This document shows positions 25,110-34,182 of a DNA stretch of 64,000 bases, in pieces. The position numbers and the translations under genes are program-made. Position 1 is the stretch's first letter. Each line of letters begins with the position of its first letter. Source of the DNA: Desulfosalsimonas propionicica (GTDB taxonomy: Bacteria; Desulfobacterota; Desulfobacteria; Desulfobacterales; Desulfosalsimonadaceae); the NCBI RefSeq assembly GCF_013761005.1, contig NZ_JACDUS010000005.1:124001-188000 (forward strand). Reading direction: 5' to 3'. A model generated the notes under the pieces. That model worked only from the letters and a program-made list of their open reading frames with translations, had not been told where the DNA came from and made no database searches.

Positions 25110-26000
25110 ATGGCTTACACTACAGGCTCAGCGGCTGATATGGATGCCGTTAAAACCGCACTTGTTAATGCTTGCACGGCAAATGGCTGGATCGAACAGA
25201 CTGATGGTGATGGTAAAACCGTGCTGTCAAACTCCGGCTGCTACGTGCGAGTGGCGTCTACAACTGGTGATGACGGAAACGCTGCTCTTGAGCTCTTAGG
25301 GCGAACAGGCCTTGATACAGGGGACGCGCCAGGCGTGGTCTCCATGCGCTCAATAGACCAGACCGCAATCACCTTCCCGGTCACATACTTTGCTTTTGTT
25401 TTTGCCGCCGAGGTGTTTTTTGTCATTAACTACAGCGACAAATATCAATGGTGTGCGTTCGGACAATCTGATCAGCCCGGCTTGCCAGGCACAGGTAACT
25501 GGGTTGCCGCGTCGTGCGGATCAGCCGACCCGTATGACATTAGCATTCGCGTCAATACCGGCGGAGACAATTCCCGTACTTCTGCCGCGATTTTTTGGTC
25601 TACCAATTCCAGATTATCACACCTGAATTCATGGCTGCATAATGATTTTGAAACATCATATGCGTGGACTCTCGGCAATGGCAGCAATGCCGCAGCTCCA
25701 GTTGGTATCAAGTATCTGACCGAGCTGGTGGAAGCACAACCCAATCAATTTTCCGGCGAAGCAGTCCTGCTGCCGATCCGGGCGTATAAAAAGCGGCCGG
25801 AAAATAAGGTTAGCCAGCTTTTGGAAGTTTCATACGCCCGCCATGTCCGTATCGATAATTATGCGCCCGAGCAGGTGGTAACACTCGGCACAGATGAGTG
25901 GATGGTGTTTCCGTTTCACAAAAAGAATGCCTCGCAGAGAAATGGAGGGGGAGGTGTCAACCACACCGGCACATTCGGCTGGGCGATAAAAAAGGCATAA
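25110..26000 (+). CDS. tail structural protein, possible paralogue of the preceding one
   Basis: A 296-residue protein that opens with MDAVKTALVNACTANGWIEQ, reminiscent of the helix at the start of the gene before it. Beta-rich sequence follows. It starts one base after the previous stop codon. Codon use is a little lower in GC than in the capsid genes. Function by position: distal tail or side fibre. Confidence 0.5.
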   Translation: MAYTTGSAADMDAVKTALVNACTANGWIEQTDGDGKTVLSNSGCYVRVASTTGDDGNAALELLGRTGLDTGDAPGVVSMRSIDQTAITFPVTYFAFVFAAEVFFVINYSDKYQWCAFGQSDQPGLPGTGNWVAASCGSADPYDISIRVNTGGDNSRTSAAIFWSTNSRLSHLNSWLHNDFETSYAWTLGNGSNAAAPVGIKYLTELVEAQPNQFSGEAVLLPIRAYKKRPENKVSQLLEVSYARHVRIDNYAPEQVVTLGTDEWMVFPFHKKNASQRNGGGGVNHTGTFGWAIKKA

Positions 26001-26003
26001 CAA

Positions 26004-27674
26004 ATGGCTGTTCTTAACGGGCAAATAACCGATTTGGCCATAGCAGGCAAGGATCTGAATCCGAATATCAGTTCGGACCTGGACGGTTATGATGATATTT
26101 TAAACGTCTGGAATTCGCCGTATGCCCAAAAACGTGAACCCGCTTTAAGCCAACAGCGCGCTTTTAATGCCGCGCCAATAAATGAGCGAGCCTTATCCGG
26201 GTCTATTGCCCACCACTATAAAGAAGACTATTATCATAGAATCCATGTTGCCCCGAACCCGTTGGCCCTCGGCAACCTGCTCTCCGAGGAAACCCGGCAG
26301 GCTTATGTGTGGAACGCCTTTTTTGAGAACAAAACCCTGGACACCGTGACAAAGGAAAATGCCGACGGCATTCGCGTGACCGAGCCGGAGGCTGCGCCCG
26401 TGGATTATGCGCCCCTGGAAGAAAAGGCCTACACCATTGCCGTGTCCCTGTCCGGGCCGCCCACCATTGATGCGGATATCAATTTTGCCTTTGCTGTTTA
26501 TACCGTCACCCTAAACATCACCGGCAGCCGGGTCACGCTATGGCGCTGGATCCCCCGCGAGCAGTACACCGAAATCCTGGCCTGGAACACCCAGGTGCTG
26601 CAAACTCGTGTGGGCGAGCAGCGCATTGGATACCGGGCCGCGCCCCGGCAGGTCTTTGAGTTCCGTTTTTTCCGGCCGGCCCGGGAAATTTCCCAGATGA
26701 AAAACGTGGTGGACAACTGGAGCCATCGGGTTTGGGGTCTGCCGATCTGGAAAGAGGCCTCGGTCGTGTCTGCCACAGCCGGGGCAACAGCCATCAGCTT
26801 TGATACGTCATACCGGGATTACCGGCAGGACTCGCTGGCCGTGCTCTGGGAGTCCGCAGACAAGGCAGAGGCCGTTAATGTGACAAACGTCAGGCCAGAC
26901 GGCATTGACATTGACCCGGCCCTGCAAACCAATTTTGCCGATGCCTTTGTGATGCCCCTGCGCCGGGCGCTGACCCCGGAGGGCGTGGATTTCCGGCGCG
27001 GCCGCGCCCCGGATTATGCCGGGGTGTCGGCAACGTTTATTGTCATTGACAACGAGGATCTTTCAGGCAGCGCGGATTATCCGCAATATGACGGCTACGA
27101 CATTTTAGACGACGGCAACATCATTGTGGGCGACATGGCCGAACGCATAAGCATTCCCCTGGAGCAGATCGACAACGGCCAGGGACCCATCACCATTGAG
27201 ACAAAGCAGGATTACAGCCGGGTCAAGCGCACTGTCGGCAAATACACCAAAACCCTGGCCGCGCTGTGGCAGTGGCGCAGGTGGCTGCATTCCCGCTACG
27301 GGCGGCAAAAGGCCTTCTGGTTGCCGGCATACAACAGGGATATCCACCTGGCGACCCCCCTTTATTCCGCAGAAGTCCAGGCGGAGATCCGGCCGGCAGA
27401 CCTGGCCGTGCACGGCAACTTTCCGGTTGACTGCATGATCCGGCTGGCCGATGCCACGATTTTTTACCGGCAGATCACCGGGGCCGAGCAGCTGCCCGGC
27501 GGAAATGAGCGCATCATCATTGACAGTGCCTTTGGCCAAGACATTGACCCGACAGACATTGATTTGTGGTGCTACATGGACCTGGTACGCTTTGATGCGG
27601 ACCGCATTGAGATGGCGCACCAAAACCCGTATATCATGCAAACATCCATACCAGCAGCAAGGGTGCCGGAATAA
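26004..27674 (+). CDS. distal tail protein
   Basis: A 556-residue protein. A two-part architecture is visible. The N-terminal part ends near residue 190 with repeated beta strands. The second part contains GKYTKTLAALWQWRRWLHSRY and RQKAFWLPAYNRDI, which resemble the tail proteins placed before the BR0599-type protein in phages and gene transfer agents. It overlaps the next start by one base. It likely connects tube and tip. Confidence 0.55.
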   Translation: MAVLNGQITDLAIAGKDLNPNISSDLDGYDDILNVWNSPYAQKREPALSQQRAFNAAPINERALSGSIAHHYKEDYYHRIHVAPNPLALGNLLSEETRQAYVWNAFFENKTLDTVTKENADGIRVTEPEAAPVDYAPLEEKAYTIAVSLSGPPTIDADINFAFAVYTVTLNITGSRVTLWRWIPREQYTEILAWNTQVLQTRVGEQRIGYRAAPRQVFEFRFFRPAREISQMKNVVDNWSHRVWGLPIWKEASVVSATAGATAISFDTSYRDYRQDSLAVLWESADKAEAVNVTNVRPDGIDIDPALQTNFADAFVMPLRRALTPEGVDFRRGRAPDYAGVSATFIVIDNEDLSGSADYPQYDGYDILDDGNIIVGDMAERISIPLEQIDNGQGPITIETKQDYSRVKRTVGKYTKTLAALWQWRRWLHSRYGRQKAFWLPAYNRDIHLATPLYSAEVQAEIRPADLAVHGNFPVDCMIRLADATIFYRQITGAEQLPGGNERIIIDSAFGQDIDPTDIDLWCYMDLVRFDADRIEMAHQNPYIMQTSIPAARVPE

Positions 27675-28525
27675 TGGGATTTACCGATTTGGCCTACAGT
27701 GTTGCCGGTGGCAAGCCTTATGAGCTCTACGATTTTGTGCGCGGGACCTGGGATATGTATCTGACCACACGGGCCACGGAGCTGTATGTATCCGACCAGC
27801 AGATTTACCGGCCCGCGCCCATCAAGCGCAGCAAAATCCGCCATGGCGAGGATTTAAACAAGGATGCGATCACGTTGACCGTGCCGCGCGGCCACGATCT
27901 GGCCGCACAGTTTGTCAATATCGCGCCGGAGCGCACCACATCTGTCACCATCCGGTCCATGCAGCGGGGTCTGACAATTGCAGATGCCCTGGTGATTTGG
28001 AAGGGCCGGGTGATCGGGGCGGAGCCGCGCGGCGAAGTGGTGGAGATCAGCTGTGAGTCCGTATATACCAGCATGCGCCGGTCCGGGCTGCGCTATAAGG
28101 CGGAGCTGATCTGCCAGCACGCCCTTTACAGTGCGGACTGCGGGGCCAATCAGCCGGCCATGCGGGTCGATGACACAATTGCCGGCATATCCGGCACCAC
28201 CCTGACCATGAACGCAACCGGCGCCTATGAAAACGGATGGTTTTCCGGCGGCATACTGGAAAATGACGGTGACGCGCGGTTTATCACCTCTCATGCAGGC
28301 AACACAATTGTTCTTTCCAGGCCCCTGGCCGGATTGGCACTCGGCCAGGCCGTGGCCCTGTATCCGGGATGCGACCGGACCATGGCGACCTGTCACAGCA
28401 AATTCGACAACCTGGACAATCACCTTGGATTTGCCTGGGTCCCAGGGGAGAACCCATTTATGATTTCCATTAAAACAGGCGGCAACGGCTCTATCACCCC
28501 GCCCACTGACTATATTTTGGAGTAA
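27674..28525 (+). CDS. tail tip assembly protein, BR0599/DUF2163-like
   Basis: A 283-residue protein with the family end motif: LICQHALYSADCG near residue 152 and PGCDRTMATCHSKFDNLDNH near 235. The paired cysteines may bind a metal. Similar proteins lie before the host-specificity protein in many phages and gene transfer agents, where they form the tip hub (compare lambda L, which carries an iron-sulfur cluster). It is followed at once by the J-like gene. Confidence 0.75.
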   Translation: MGFTDLAYSVAGGKPYELYDFVRGTWDMYLTTRATELYVSDQQIYRPAPIKRSKIRHGEDLNKDAITLTVPRGHDLAAQFVNIAPERTTSVTIRSMQRGLTIADALVIWKGRVIGAEPRGEVVEISCESVYTSMRRSGLRYKAELICQHALYSADCGANQPAMRVDDTIAGISGTTLTMNATGAYENGWFSGGILENDGDARFITSHAGNTIVLSRPLAGLALGQAVALYPGCDRTMATCHSKFDNLDNHLGFAWVPGENPFMISIKTGGNGSITPPTDYILE

Positions 28526-28528
28526 CCT

Positions 28529-31306
28529 ATGGTTTGGCAAGCAGTGGCCTGGGCAATCGTGAAATTTGTTATTGCAATGGCGATTGCCTACATGATGCAG
28601 CAAAAGCCCAAGTTCGACAGGCCCAACCCGGCCGGGCTCGATGCTTTCCAGGTGCCCACCGCTGAAGTGGGCCGGCCTTTTGGCGTGTTGTTTGGCAGAA
28701 AGGCGTTTAAAAGCCAGAATGTGGTTTGGTACGGCGATCTCGGCATTGACGAGATAGAGGAAAAAGTTAGCACCGGCATGTTTTCCAGCACCAAAATCAC
28801 AAAGGGATATAAATACTTTCTGGGCATGCACATGGTCCTTTGCCACGACCTGGACCGCATCCTGCAGATCAGCATTGACGGCGACGTGCTGTGGACCGGA
28901 GACACCGGCAGCAACGGCGATGTGGCAACCATTAACAAGCCCGGTTTTTTTGGCGGTGAAAGCGATGGCGGCGGTATTGAAGGAAATTTAAAGTTATTAA
29001 GGGGGATGCCGGACCAGCAGCCCGATCCATACTTGCAGTCTCAGCTCGGCAATCACATCCCGGCATTTCGCGGCGTTGCCACAGCGGTGCTCAGTGGCCG
29101 GAAATACAAGGCCATTGGCAATATTGACATGAAAGGCAACGGCGGTGCCTATTTAATGGAAACCGGCGTGTATGCCGGCGCACCGCTGGAAACCTGGACG
29201 CTGGAATGCATTGAAGAAGTTGAAGGCGGAGGGGTGTTTAGCGTTACCGGGTCGGTATCCGGGAGCCAGGGCACAGCGAGTCTGAATAATCATTACGATA
29301 ATGGCATTGTCGAATTTACGGTCAAAAACTTTTTTCTCACCTTACAGTTTGGCGTTCAGGCTGATTTTAGTCTCGGTGATCGAATTACCTTTTCTGTAAT
29401 TAATCGCAACATGCACGGTTTTTCCGGCATGTATTTCGGGACCTCTGAATACCTGAAATACTGGGTGATCTGGGGGGAAAAAATATATGACACCTGGTAT
29501 CCGGAAAAAGCGCAGATCGGGTCTGACGGGGATATGAACCCGGCGCATATCCTCTATGAGCTGATCACCAGCCGAAAATTCGGCATGGGCTATGATCCTT
29601 CAGACATTGATGACACGGCCTTCCGGTCCGCGGCCGACACCCTCTACAACGAAGGCTTTGGCCTTTCCATGCTATGGGACCACGGCAGCGAGATTGAAGA
29701 TTTTGTGGGCGAGCTGCTCAAACACATTGATGCAAGCTGCTACACAGACGTTCACACCGGAAAATTCACACTGAAACTGATCCGGAATGATTACGACATC
29801 AACACGCTTCCGATATTCAACGAGTCCAATGTCACCGCCGTCAGTTCCTTTCGCCGGCGTACCCTGGAAGAAATCAGCAATTCGGTGACCATCAAGTTCT
29901 GGGACCGGCAGACCGGCAACACCGGCAGCATCACCCGGGCAGACATTGCCATGGTCAGCCGGGTGGGTACCACGGTCAACACGGAAATCAATTACCCCGG
30001 CGTGGCCAATAAAGAACTGGCCGAATTTATCCTTTCCCGTGATCTGCGGGCATTGTCCACGCCCATGGCATCGGCTGTGATCAACACAACACAGGAGGGC
30101 TTGCAGTTGTCCCCGGGTGACCCGTTTGTTTTTTCATGGGATCGCTACGGGGTAACAGAAACCGTCATGCGGGTGGCCGCAGTGCAATACGGCGAATTTG
30201 GAGACGCCAACATCCGCATCGAATGCGTGGAAGATGTCTTTGCCATCGCCAGCGCCACCTATCAGGCCCCGCCGCCGTCCGGCTGGGTGAGCCCGAAAAA
30301 CGACCCGGCCCCATGTCCGGTGCATGTGGCCATTGAAACCCCGTATTACAAGGTTGCCAGAAAAATCGGGGCCACCGAAACCGCCGCACTGCCGGCCAGC
30401 ACAGGTTATGCCTCCCTGGCCGGGGGCAAGCCCTCCGGTGATGCCTCCAGCATGGAAGTCCATTACAGCGATGACGGCACGGAGTACGAACTGGAAGAAA
30501 CCAAGCGGTTTGCACCCTATGCAATCCTTGCCCAGGGCGCTATCCGCACCAATGCCGTATTACAGGTATCCTGGCAGCGGGGCTTTGCCTTTGCCGTGCC
30601 CGGCACCTGGGGCATCATTGATGACGAGATTGTCCGCATTGACGCTGTTACGGACAACACCGTTCAGATCGGGCGCGGGTGCCTGGACACCGTTGCCGAT
30701 GAACACAGCGCGGGAGCTTACCTGGTATTGATCAGTGACTGGCTGGCCACCCGGCAGCAAGGCAATAATGATGGCGATACAATCTATGCAAAAGCCTTGC
30801 CCCGGACACTGAAAGGCACGCTTGATATAGACGATGCCACGGCCCGGACAATTGAGATGAACTCCCGGATGATCCGGCCGTACCCGCCCGCCCGGATGCA
30901 GCTAAACGGCAAGGATGAACCCGGCGAAGTGATCGGCGATATCAGCCTTGCCTGGCGGCATCGGGACCGCACCCAGCAGCTGGCGGCCGATCTTTACGCG
31001 GATGGCCAGGATGTCAATATCGGCCCGGAAACCGGCACAACATACGCTTATGAGCTGCGCAAGGCAAGTGACGGCACCCTGCTGGCCAGCGCCTCCGGCC
31101 TGTCCGGCACCAGTGAAACCATTTTGTTTGCCAGCTCCGGGTTTAACGGCGAGGTAATATTGACCCTGTGGTCGGAACGGGACGGGTATCAATCATGGCA
31201 AAAGCAGCAGCGGCAGTTCTATCACCTGGAGTCCGGGGCCAGGATCACGGCGCGCAGCGAATTTCGAATCACAGAAGACGGCGAAGCCAGAAGACTTGAG
31301 GGATAA
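28529..31306 (+). CDS. tail tip host-specificity protein, J-like
   Basis: A 925-residue protein. The N-terminus holds a membrane-like helix (AWAIVKFVIAMAIAYMMQQK), then PTAEVGRPFGVLFGRKAFKS as in phage tip proteins. Central parts match the hub domains (SRKFGMGYDPSDIDDTAF, and LSRDLRALSTPM). The last 250 residues are fibronectin-like or beta domains that may contact the receptor. It probably determines which host is bound. It is the largest phage gene and is intact. Confidence 0.8.
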   Translation: MVWQAVAWAIVKFVIAMAIAYMMQQKPKFDRPNPAGLDAFQVPTAEVGRPFGVLFGRKAFKSQNVVWYGDLGIDEIEEKVSTGMFSSTKITKGYKYFLGMHMVLCHDLDRILQISIDGDVLWTGDTGSNGDVATINKPGFFGGESDGGGIEGNLKLLRGMPDQQPDPYLQSQLGNHIPAFRGVATAVLSGRKYKAIGNIDMKGNGGAYLMETGVYAGAPLETWTLECIEEVEGGGVFSVTGSVSGSQGTASLNNHYDNGIVEFTVKNFFLTLQFGVQADFSLGDRITFSVINRNMHGFSGMYFGTSEYLKYWVIWGEKIYDTWYPEKAQIGSDGDMNPAHILYELITSRKFGMGYDPSDIDDTAFRSAADTLYNEGFGLSMLWDHGSEIEDFVGELLKHIDASCYTDVHTGKFTLKLIRNDYDINTLPIFNESNVTAVSSFRRRTLEEISNSVTIKFWDRQTGNTGSITRADIAMVSRVGTTVNTEINYPGVANKELAEFILSRDLRALSTPMASAVINTTQEGLQLSPGDPFVFSWDRYGVTETVMRVAAVQYGEFGDANIRIECVEDVFAIASATYQAPPPSGWVSPKNDPAPCPVHVAIETPYYKVARKIGATETAALPASTGYASLAGGKPSGDASSMEVHYSDDGTEYELEETKRFAPYAILAQGAIRTNAVLQVSWQRGFAFAVPGTWGIIDDEIVRIDAVTDNTVQIGRGCLDTVADEHSAGAYLVLISDWLATRQQGNNDGDTIYAKALPRTLKGTLDIDDATARTIEMNSRMIRPYPPARMQLNGKDEPGEVIGDISLAWRHRDRTQQLAADLYADGQDVNIGPETGTTYAYELRKASDGTLLASASGLSGTSETILFASSGFNGEVILTLWSERDGYQSWQKQQRQFYHLESGARITARSEFRITEDGEARRLEG

Positions 31307-31309
31307 AAC

Positions 31310-31627
31310 ATGGCAAAGAAAATAAGCGAGCTGACTCAATTATCAAAAGTCACCGGCCTGGACTTTGTTGAAGTCTCAGAAGACACAGACGGCGGCGGAA
31401 CCACATATGCCACAAGAAAATGGGCACCCGGCTCCATGGCCAACCAGGACGCGAATCAGCCCGTTTGCATTGCATTGTCAACGGACCCCCCTGACCCGGA
31501 TCCGGGGCAGGCCGTGGAGTGGCTGTCAGACGGCACCCAAACCGGCGACGCTGGCGATAAGATGATGAAGATCAACGTGGGCGGCACCGTCAAGACCATT
31601 ACCCTGGTGGATTATAGCGCTCAGTAA
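31310..31627 (+). CDS. small protein behind the tip protein
   Basis: A 105-residue protein starting three bases after the tip gene. The first segment (KKISELTQLSKVTGLDFVEV) is typical of small fibre-associated proteins at this place. The rest is beta and Gly/Asp-rich. Possible role: tip or fibre accessory. No enzyme motif. Confidence 0.55.
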   Translation: MAKKISELTQLSKVTGLDFVEVSEDTDGGGTTYATRKWAPGSMANQDANQPVCIALSTDPPDPDPGQAVEWLSDGTQTGDAGDKMMKINVGGTVKTITLVDYSAQ

Positions 31628-31701
31628 ACCCCTGGCCAGGGTCCGCAGACCTGGTGACGCCGATTTTGTTTAACGAATCAACAACTGGAGAAAACGCTTG
31701 T

Positions 31702-32022
31702 ATGCCTTTGACCGAGGAAGAAATCGGCCGGATCGTTAACGGAGTTGCCGAAAAACTGGAAATCAAGTGCCAGTGCGGGCTTTCATCAGACGCCCGCAAC
31801 GAAATGACCCACTTTTTCGGCATGGTCAAGGACATCGGAAACGGCCGATATGACCAGGGCATTGAGGTCATGCGCGACATGGGCAAGCGCTATAACCGCA
31901 TGAGCCGGACCAGCGAGGCCCTGTCAAAAGCCCTTATGTGGCTGTTTCTGGCCTCCATGTTCTCCGGCGTTTTGTATGTGGGAAAAAAAGGCGTAGTGGC
32001 CATTATCAAGGCGGTGAAATAA
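31702..32022 (+). CDS. single-span membrane protein near the lysis genes
   Basis: A 106-residue protein with a soluble N-terminal part and one membrane helix near the C-terminus (ALMWLFLASMFSGVLYVG) ending in a Lys-rich tail. An earlier GTG at 31654 is possible, so the start is uncertain. Position and form suggest a spanin-like or holin-associated role, or an anchor for the next protein, whose start overlaps its stop by one base. Confidence 0.5.
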   Translation: MPLTEEEIGRIVNGVAEKLEIKCQCGLSSDARNEMTHFFGMVKDIGNGRYDQGIEVMRDMGKRYNRMSRTSEALSKALMWLFLASMFSGVLYVGKKGVVAIIKAVK

Positions 32023-32447
32023 TGATTGAGGCGTATCTGCACCGTGACCCGTCAACAGCGCAGGGGACCCCCGGCGTGCTGTCTGTGCCGGAAAAAGCCT
32101 TTGCCTGCTTTTCAATCGAATTGCCCTGGCGGGACAATCGCGTCAGCCTTTCCTGTATCCCTGCCGGCGAGTACCGGTGCGAGCGGTATTTTTCCCATGC
32201 ATTCAAGGAGTATCTGTATCGGATTTGCGATGTGCCGGGGCGCTCAGGGGTTGCAATTCATTCCGGCAACGTGGCCGGAAACAAGGAAAAGGGATATAAG
32301 ACGCATTCCCTGGGGTGCATTCTTTTGGGCAAACGACAGGGCCAGCTTTGGGGCCAGGACGCGGTGCTCCTGTCCCGGCTGACCGTGGGGGCGTTTTTTC
32401 GGCTCATGGACAGAAAGGATTTTAAACTGCATATACAGGAGGCATAA
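32022..32447 (+). CDS. DUF5675-like protein, possible endolysin
   Basis: A 141-residue protein with the DUF5675 pattern: GTPGVLSVPEKAFACFSIEL, then CIPAGEYRCERY, then VPGRSGVAIHSGN and SLGCILLGKR. Conserved His, Cys and Asp residues recall L,D-transpeptidase or lysozyme-like enzymes, and family members often lie next to holins. A role in cell wall cleavage is likely but unproven. ATG overlaps the previous stop codon by one base. Confidence 0.65.
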   Translation: MIEAYLHRDPSTAQGTPGVLSVPEKAFACFSIELPWRDNRVSLSCIPAGEYRCERYFSHAFKEYLYRICDVPGRSGVAIHSGNVAGNKEKGYKTHSLGCILLGKRQGQLWGQDAVLLSRLTVGAFFRLMDRKDFKLHIQEA

Positions 32448-32449
32448 CA

Positions 32450-33007
32450 ATGGGTATTGCGGAAATTTTCGGCGCCATATTCGGCGGTGGGGCCACAGGT
32501 CTTTTCGGCTCTTTGATCAATTCACTGGGCGATTATTTCAAGCAAAAGCAGGAATACCGCCACGAGGAGCGCATGGCCGAAATCGAAACCCGGCACCTGG
32601 AAATGGAGATCAACCGGGACGTGATTGTTGCAAAGCAGGAGGCCGCCGCCAAAATGGAGGTGGCTGCGGCCGACACCCAGGCGGCCAGCTACCGGGCCGA
32701 CTCCCGGAATTACCTGCCGGCCGAAGCAGTCAAGTCCAGCACAGCCATCGCCTGGATGATGGCGATCGTGGATTTTCTGCGCGGAGCGGTCCGGCCGGTG
32801 CTCACCCTGTATCTGTCCATCGTGGCTTACCTGCTTTACCTGCATACCAGCCAGGTCCTGGAAGCCTCCGGCACCGGCATGACCCCGGACCAGGCATACG
32901 AGCTGACCAAGATTATCATACTCGGTCTGCTTTACCTTACATTCACCGCAGTGGGCTGGTGGTTCGGTTCTCGAAGCAAGTTTGACAAAATGATGAAATC
33001 GCGTTGA
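32450..33007 (+). CDS. holin-like protein with C-terminal membrane spans
   Basis: A 185-residue protein: a short hydrophobic N-terminus, a charged coiled-coil (about 28-75, RHEERMAEIETRHLEMEINR), then membrane helices at about 112-135 and 152-172 and a basic end. The layout resembles 3-span holins of gene transfer agents. It would form the inner-membrane hole for the enzyme encoded before it. It starts three bases after that gene and is the last gene of the late operon. Confidence 0.6.
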   Translation: MGIAEIFGAIFGGGATGLFGSLINSLGDYFKQKQEYRHEERMAEIETRHLEMEINRDVIVAKQEAAAKMEVAAADTQAASYRADSRNYLPAEAVKSSTAIAWMMAIVDFLRGAVRPVLTLYLSIVAYLLYLHTSQVLEASGTGMTPDQAYELTKIIILGLLYLTFTAVGWWFGSRSKFDKMMKSR

Positions 33008-33035
33008 TTTTCGCGGGTTTGGTCCCAATAAAAAA

Positions 33036-33084
33036 AACAGCCAAAAATGTCGTCACAATGTCGTCATTTTCGGCTGTTTTTTTA
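33036..33084. terminator. bidirectional terminator at the right end of the prophage
   Basis: AACAGCC (33036-33042) pairs with GGCTGTT (33072-33078), and after one mismatch AAAATG pairs with CATTTT. A T run follows and an A run precedes, so it works in both directions. The loop contains two copies of AATGTCGTCA (33046-33055 and 33057-33066). Confidence 0.8.
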
Positions 33085-33117
33085 TTTTATGAAAAAAGGA
33101 TAACTACCTGATTTTAC

Positions 33118-33194
<77 letters not shown>

Positions 33195-33271
33195 GGGAAA
33201 TTAAAAACAACTCTATAGCTGTGTTGCCGGAAGTTGTCAATGGATTTTTTATGGGCTTGGGGTCGGGGCCG

Positions 33272-34015
33272 TTATCTGCGGCGTTTTTCCCTGCGCTCCT
33301 GTTTCCAGGAGATCTGTTTTTTCTTTGCTTTGCCGGGTTTTTTGGGCTCCGGCGGGGCCGGGATGTCTCTGGGATCAACTGTGTAGGTGCCGGCCCGGGC
33401 CTTTTGCCGGTATTGCTCGGCGCTGTCTTTGGTTTTTTCCTGGTTTGCGGCTTCGGGCATTTTGGGCATGGCCGGGCCTGTAAAGGTTTCAGGGGGGAGG
33501 GCTTCGGCCAGATACAGGTGCTCGCCAAACCGGGTGAATTCAATTGCCCGGGCTGTGGTTTTGGTGGTGTGGATGGTGAGCACCACCGGCTGGTTGTCTT
33601 TTCGCCGACCCAGCTGTTCTGCGCTCTGGGGGTCGGCTGTGCACACCACCGGACTTTCTTTTGTCGCGCGCAGTCCCTTTTCTTTGACTGCAGGATAGGC
33701 TTTTTTGCGTATGGCGGTATACAGCAGCCTGGGCAAATCCGTGCAGGGCCGGACAGCCGGGAGCTGGTCCCGGTTTTTGGCCCGGATGCGGTTCTCTGTT
33801 ATTTCCACTGGCGGATCCGGGTCCACGAGTAGCAGCTCATTGAAATGACTGCGGCGGATATGCCGCCACCCGTCGGTTTCCGAAAGGGCCTTGAGCAGTT
33901 CTTTTATGGTGACAAAGCCGTGCTTGTCCGGGATGAGGCCGAATTCGTCGGGTCGGCGCTCCAGGATATAGGCCAGGATTCGGGAAAAGGGCTGCAGCTG
34001 CTGTTTGGGAGTCAT
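33272..34015 (-). CDS. Tpt1/KptA-like RNA 2'-phosphotransferase homologue, altered active site
   Basis: A 247-residue protein. Residues about 10-45 (SRILAYILERRPDEFGLIPD, then GFVTIKELLKAL) and the second domain (VVCTADPQSAEQLGRRKDNQ) follow the Tpt1/KptA family, which removes a 2'-phosphate from RNA using NAD. In known enzymes the first segment carries Arg-His and the second an LYHGT motif. Here these read ERR and LYTAI, so catalysis is doubtful. The last 40 residues are Lys/Arg/Pro-rich. It is the first host gene beside the tRNA. ATG at 34015 is preferred over a TTG at 34045. Confidence 0.6.
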   Translation of the reverse strand: MTPKQQLQPFSRILAYILERRPDEFGLIPDKHGFVTIKELLKALSETDGWRHIRRSHFNELLLVDPDPPVEITENRIRAKNRDQLPAVRPCTDLPRLLYTAIRKKAYPAVKEKGLRATKESPVVCTADPQSAEQLGRRKDNQPVVLTIHTTKTTARAIEFTRFGEHLYLAEALPPETFTGPAMPKMPEAANQEKTKDSAEQYRQKARAGTYTVDPRDIPAPPEPKKPGKAKKKQISWKQERREKRRR

Positions 34016-34182
34016 GGCTTCATGGGGCAAAGATTGTTTGTACAAAAGCGTGCAAATCAGCTCCTGATTCTTTTGCTGCGGTGCTTGACCGGTATGCCGG
34101 TCTTTGTTATTATTTGTACCTTTAAAAATGCAGCCGTGTCAACCGGATTTAAGCGGCTGCCGGTTATGTAAAAGGGGGATAA

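Larger units (their letters stand above)
1..33117. mobile_element. lambda-like siphovirus prophage, left end outside window
   Basis: A continuous set of phage genes runs from a CI-type repressor to lysis-like genes: regulation, replication, packaging, head, tail tube, tape measure, tail tip, lysis. The right end is a strong terminator followed by the 3' end of a tRNA-Lys. No integrase is visible and the repressor is cut by the window edge, so the left boundary lies outside. Head and tail modules look intact, with overlapping start and stop codons and no broken structural gene, so the phage may be functional. The right boundary is inferred from the tRNA position, since the second att copy cannot be seen. 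Confidence 0.93.
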
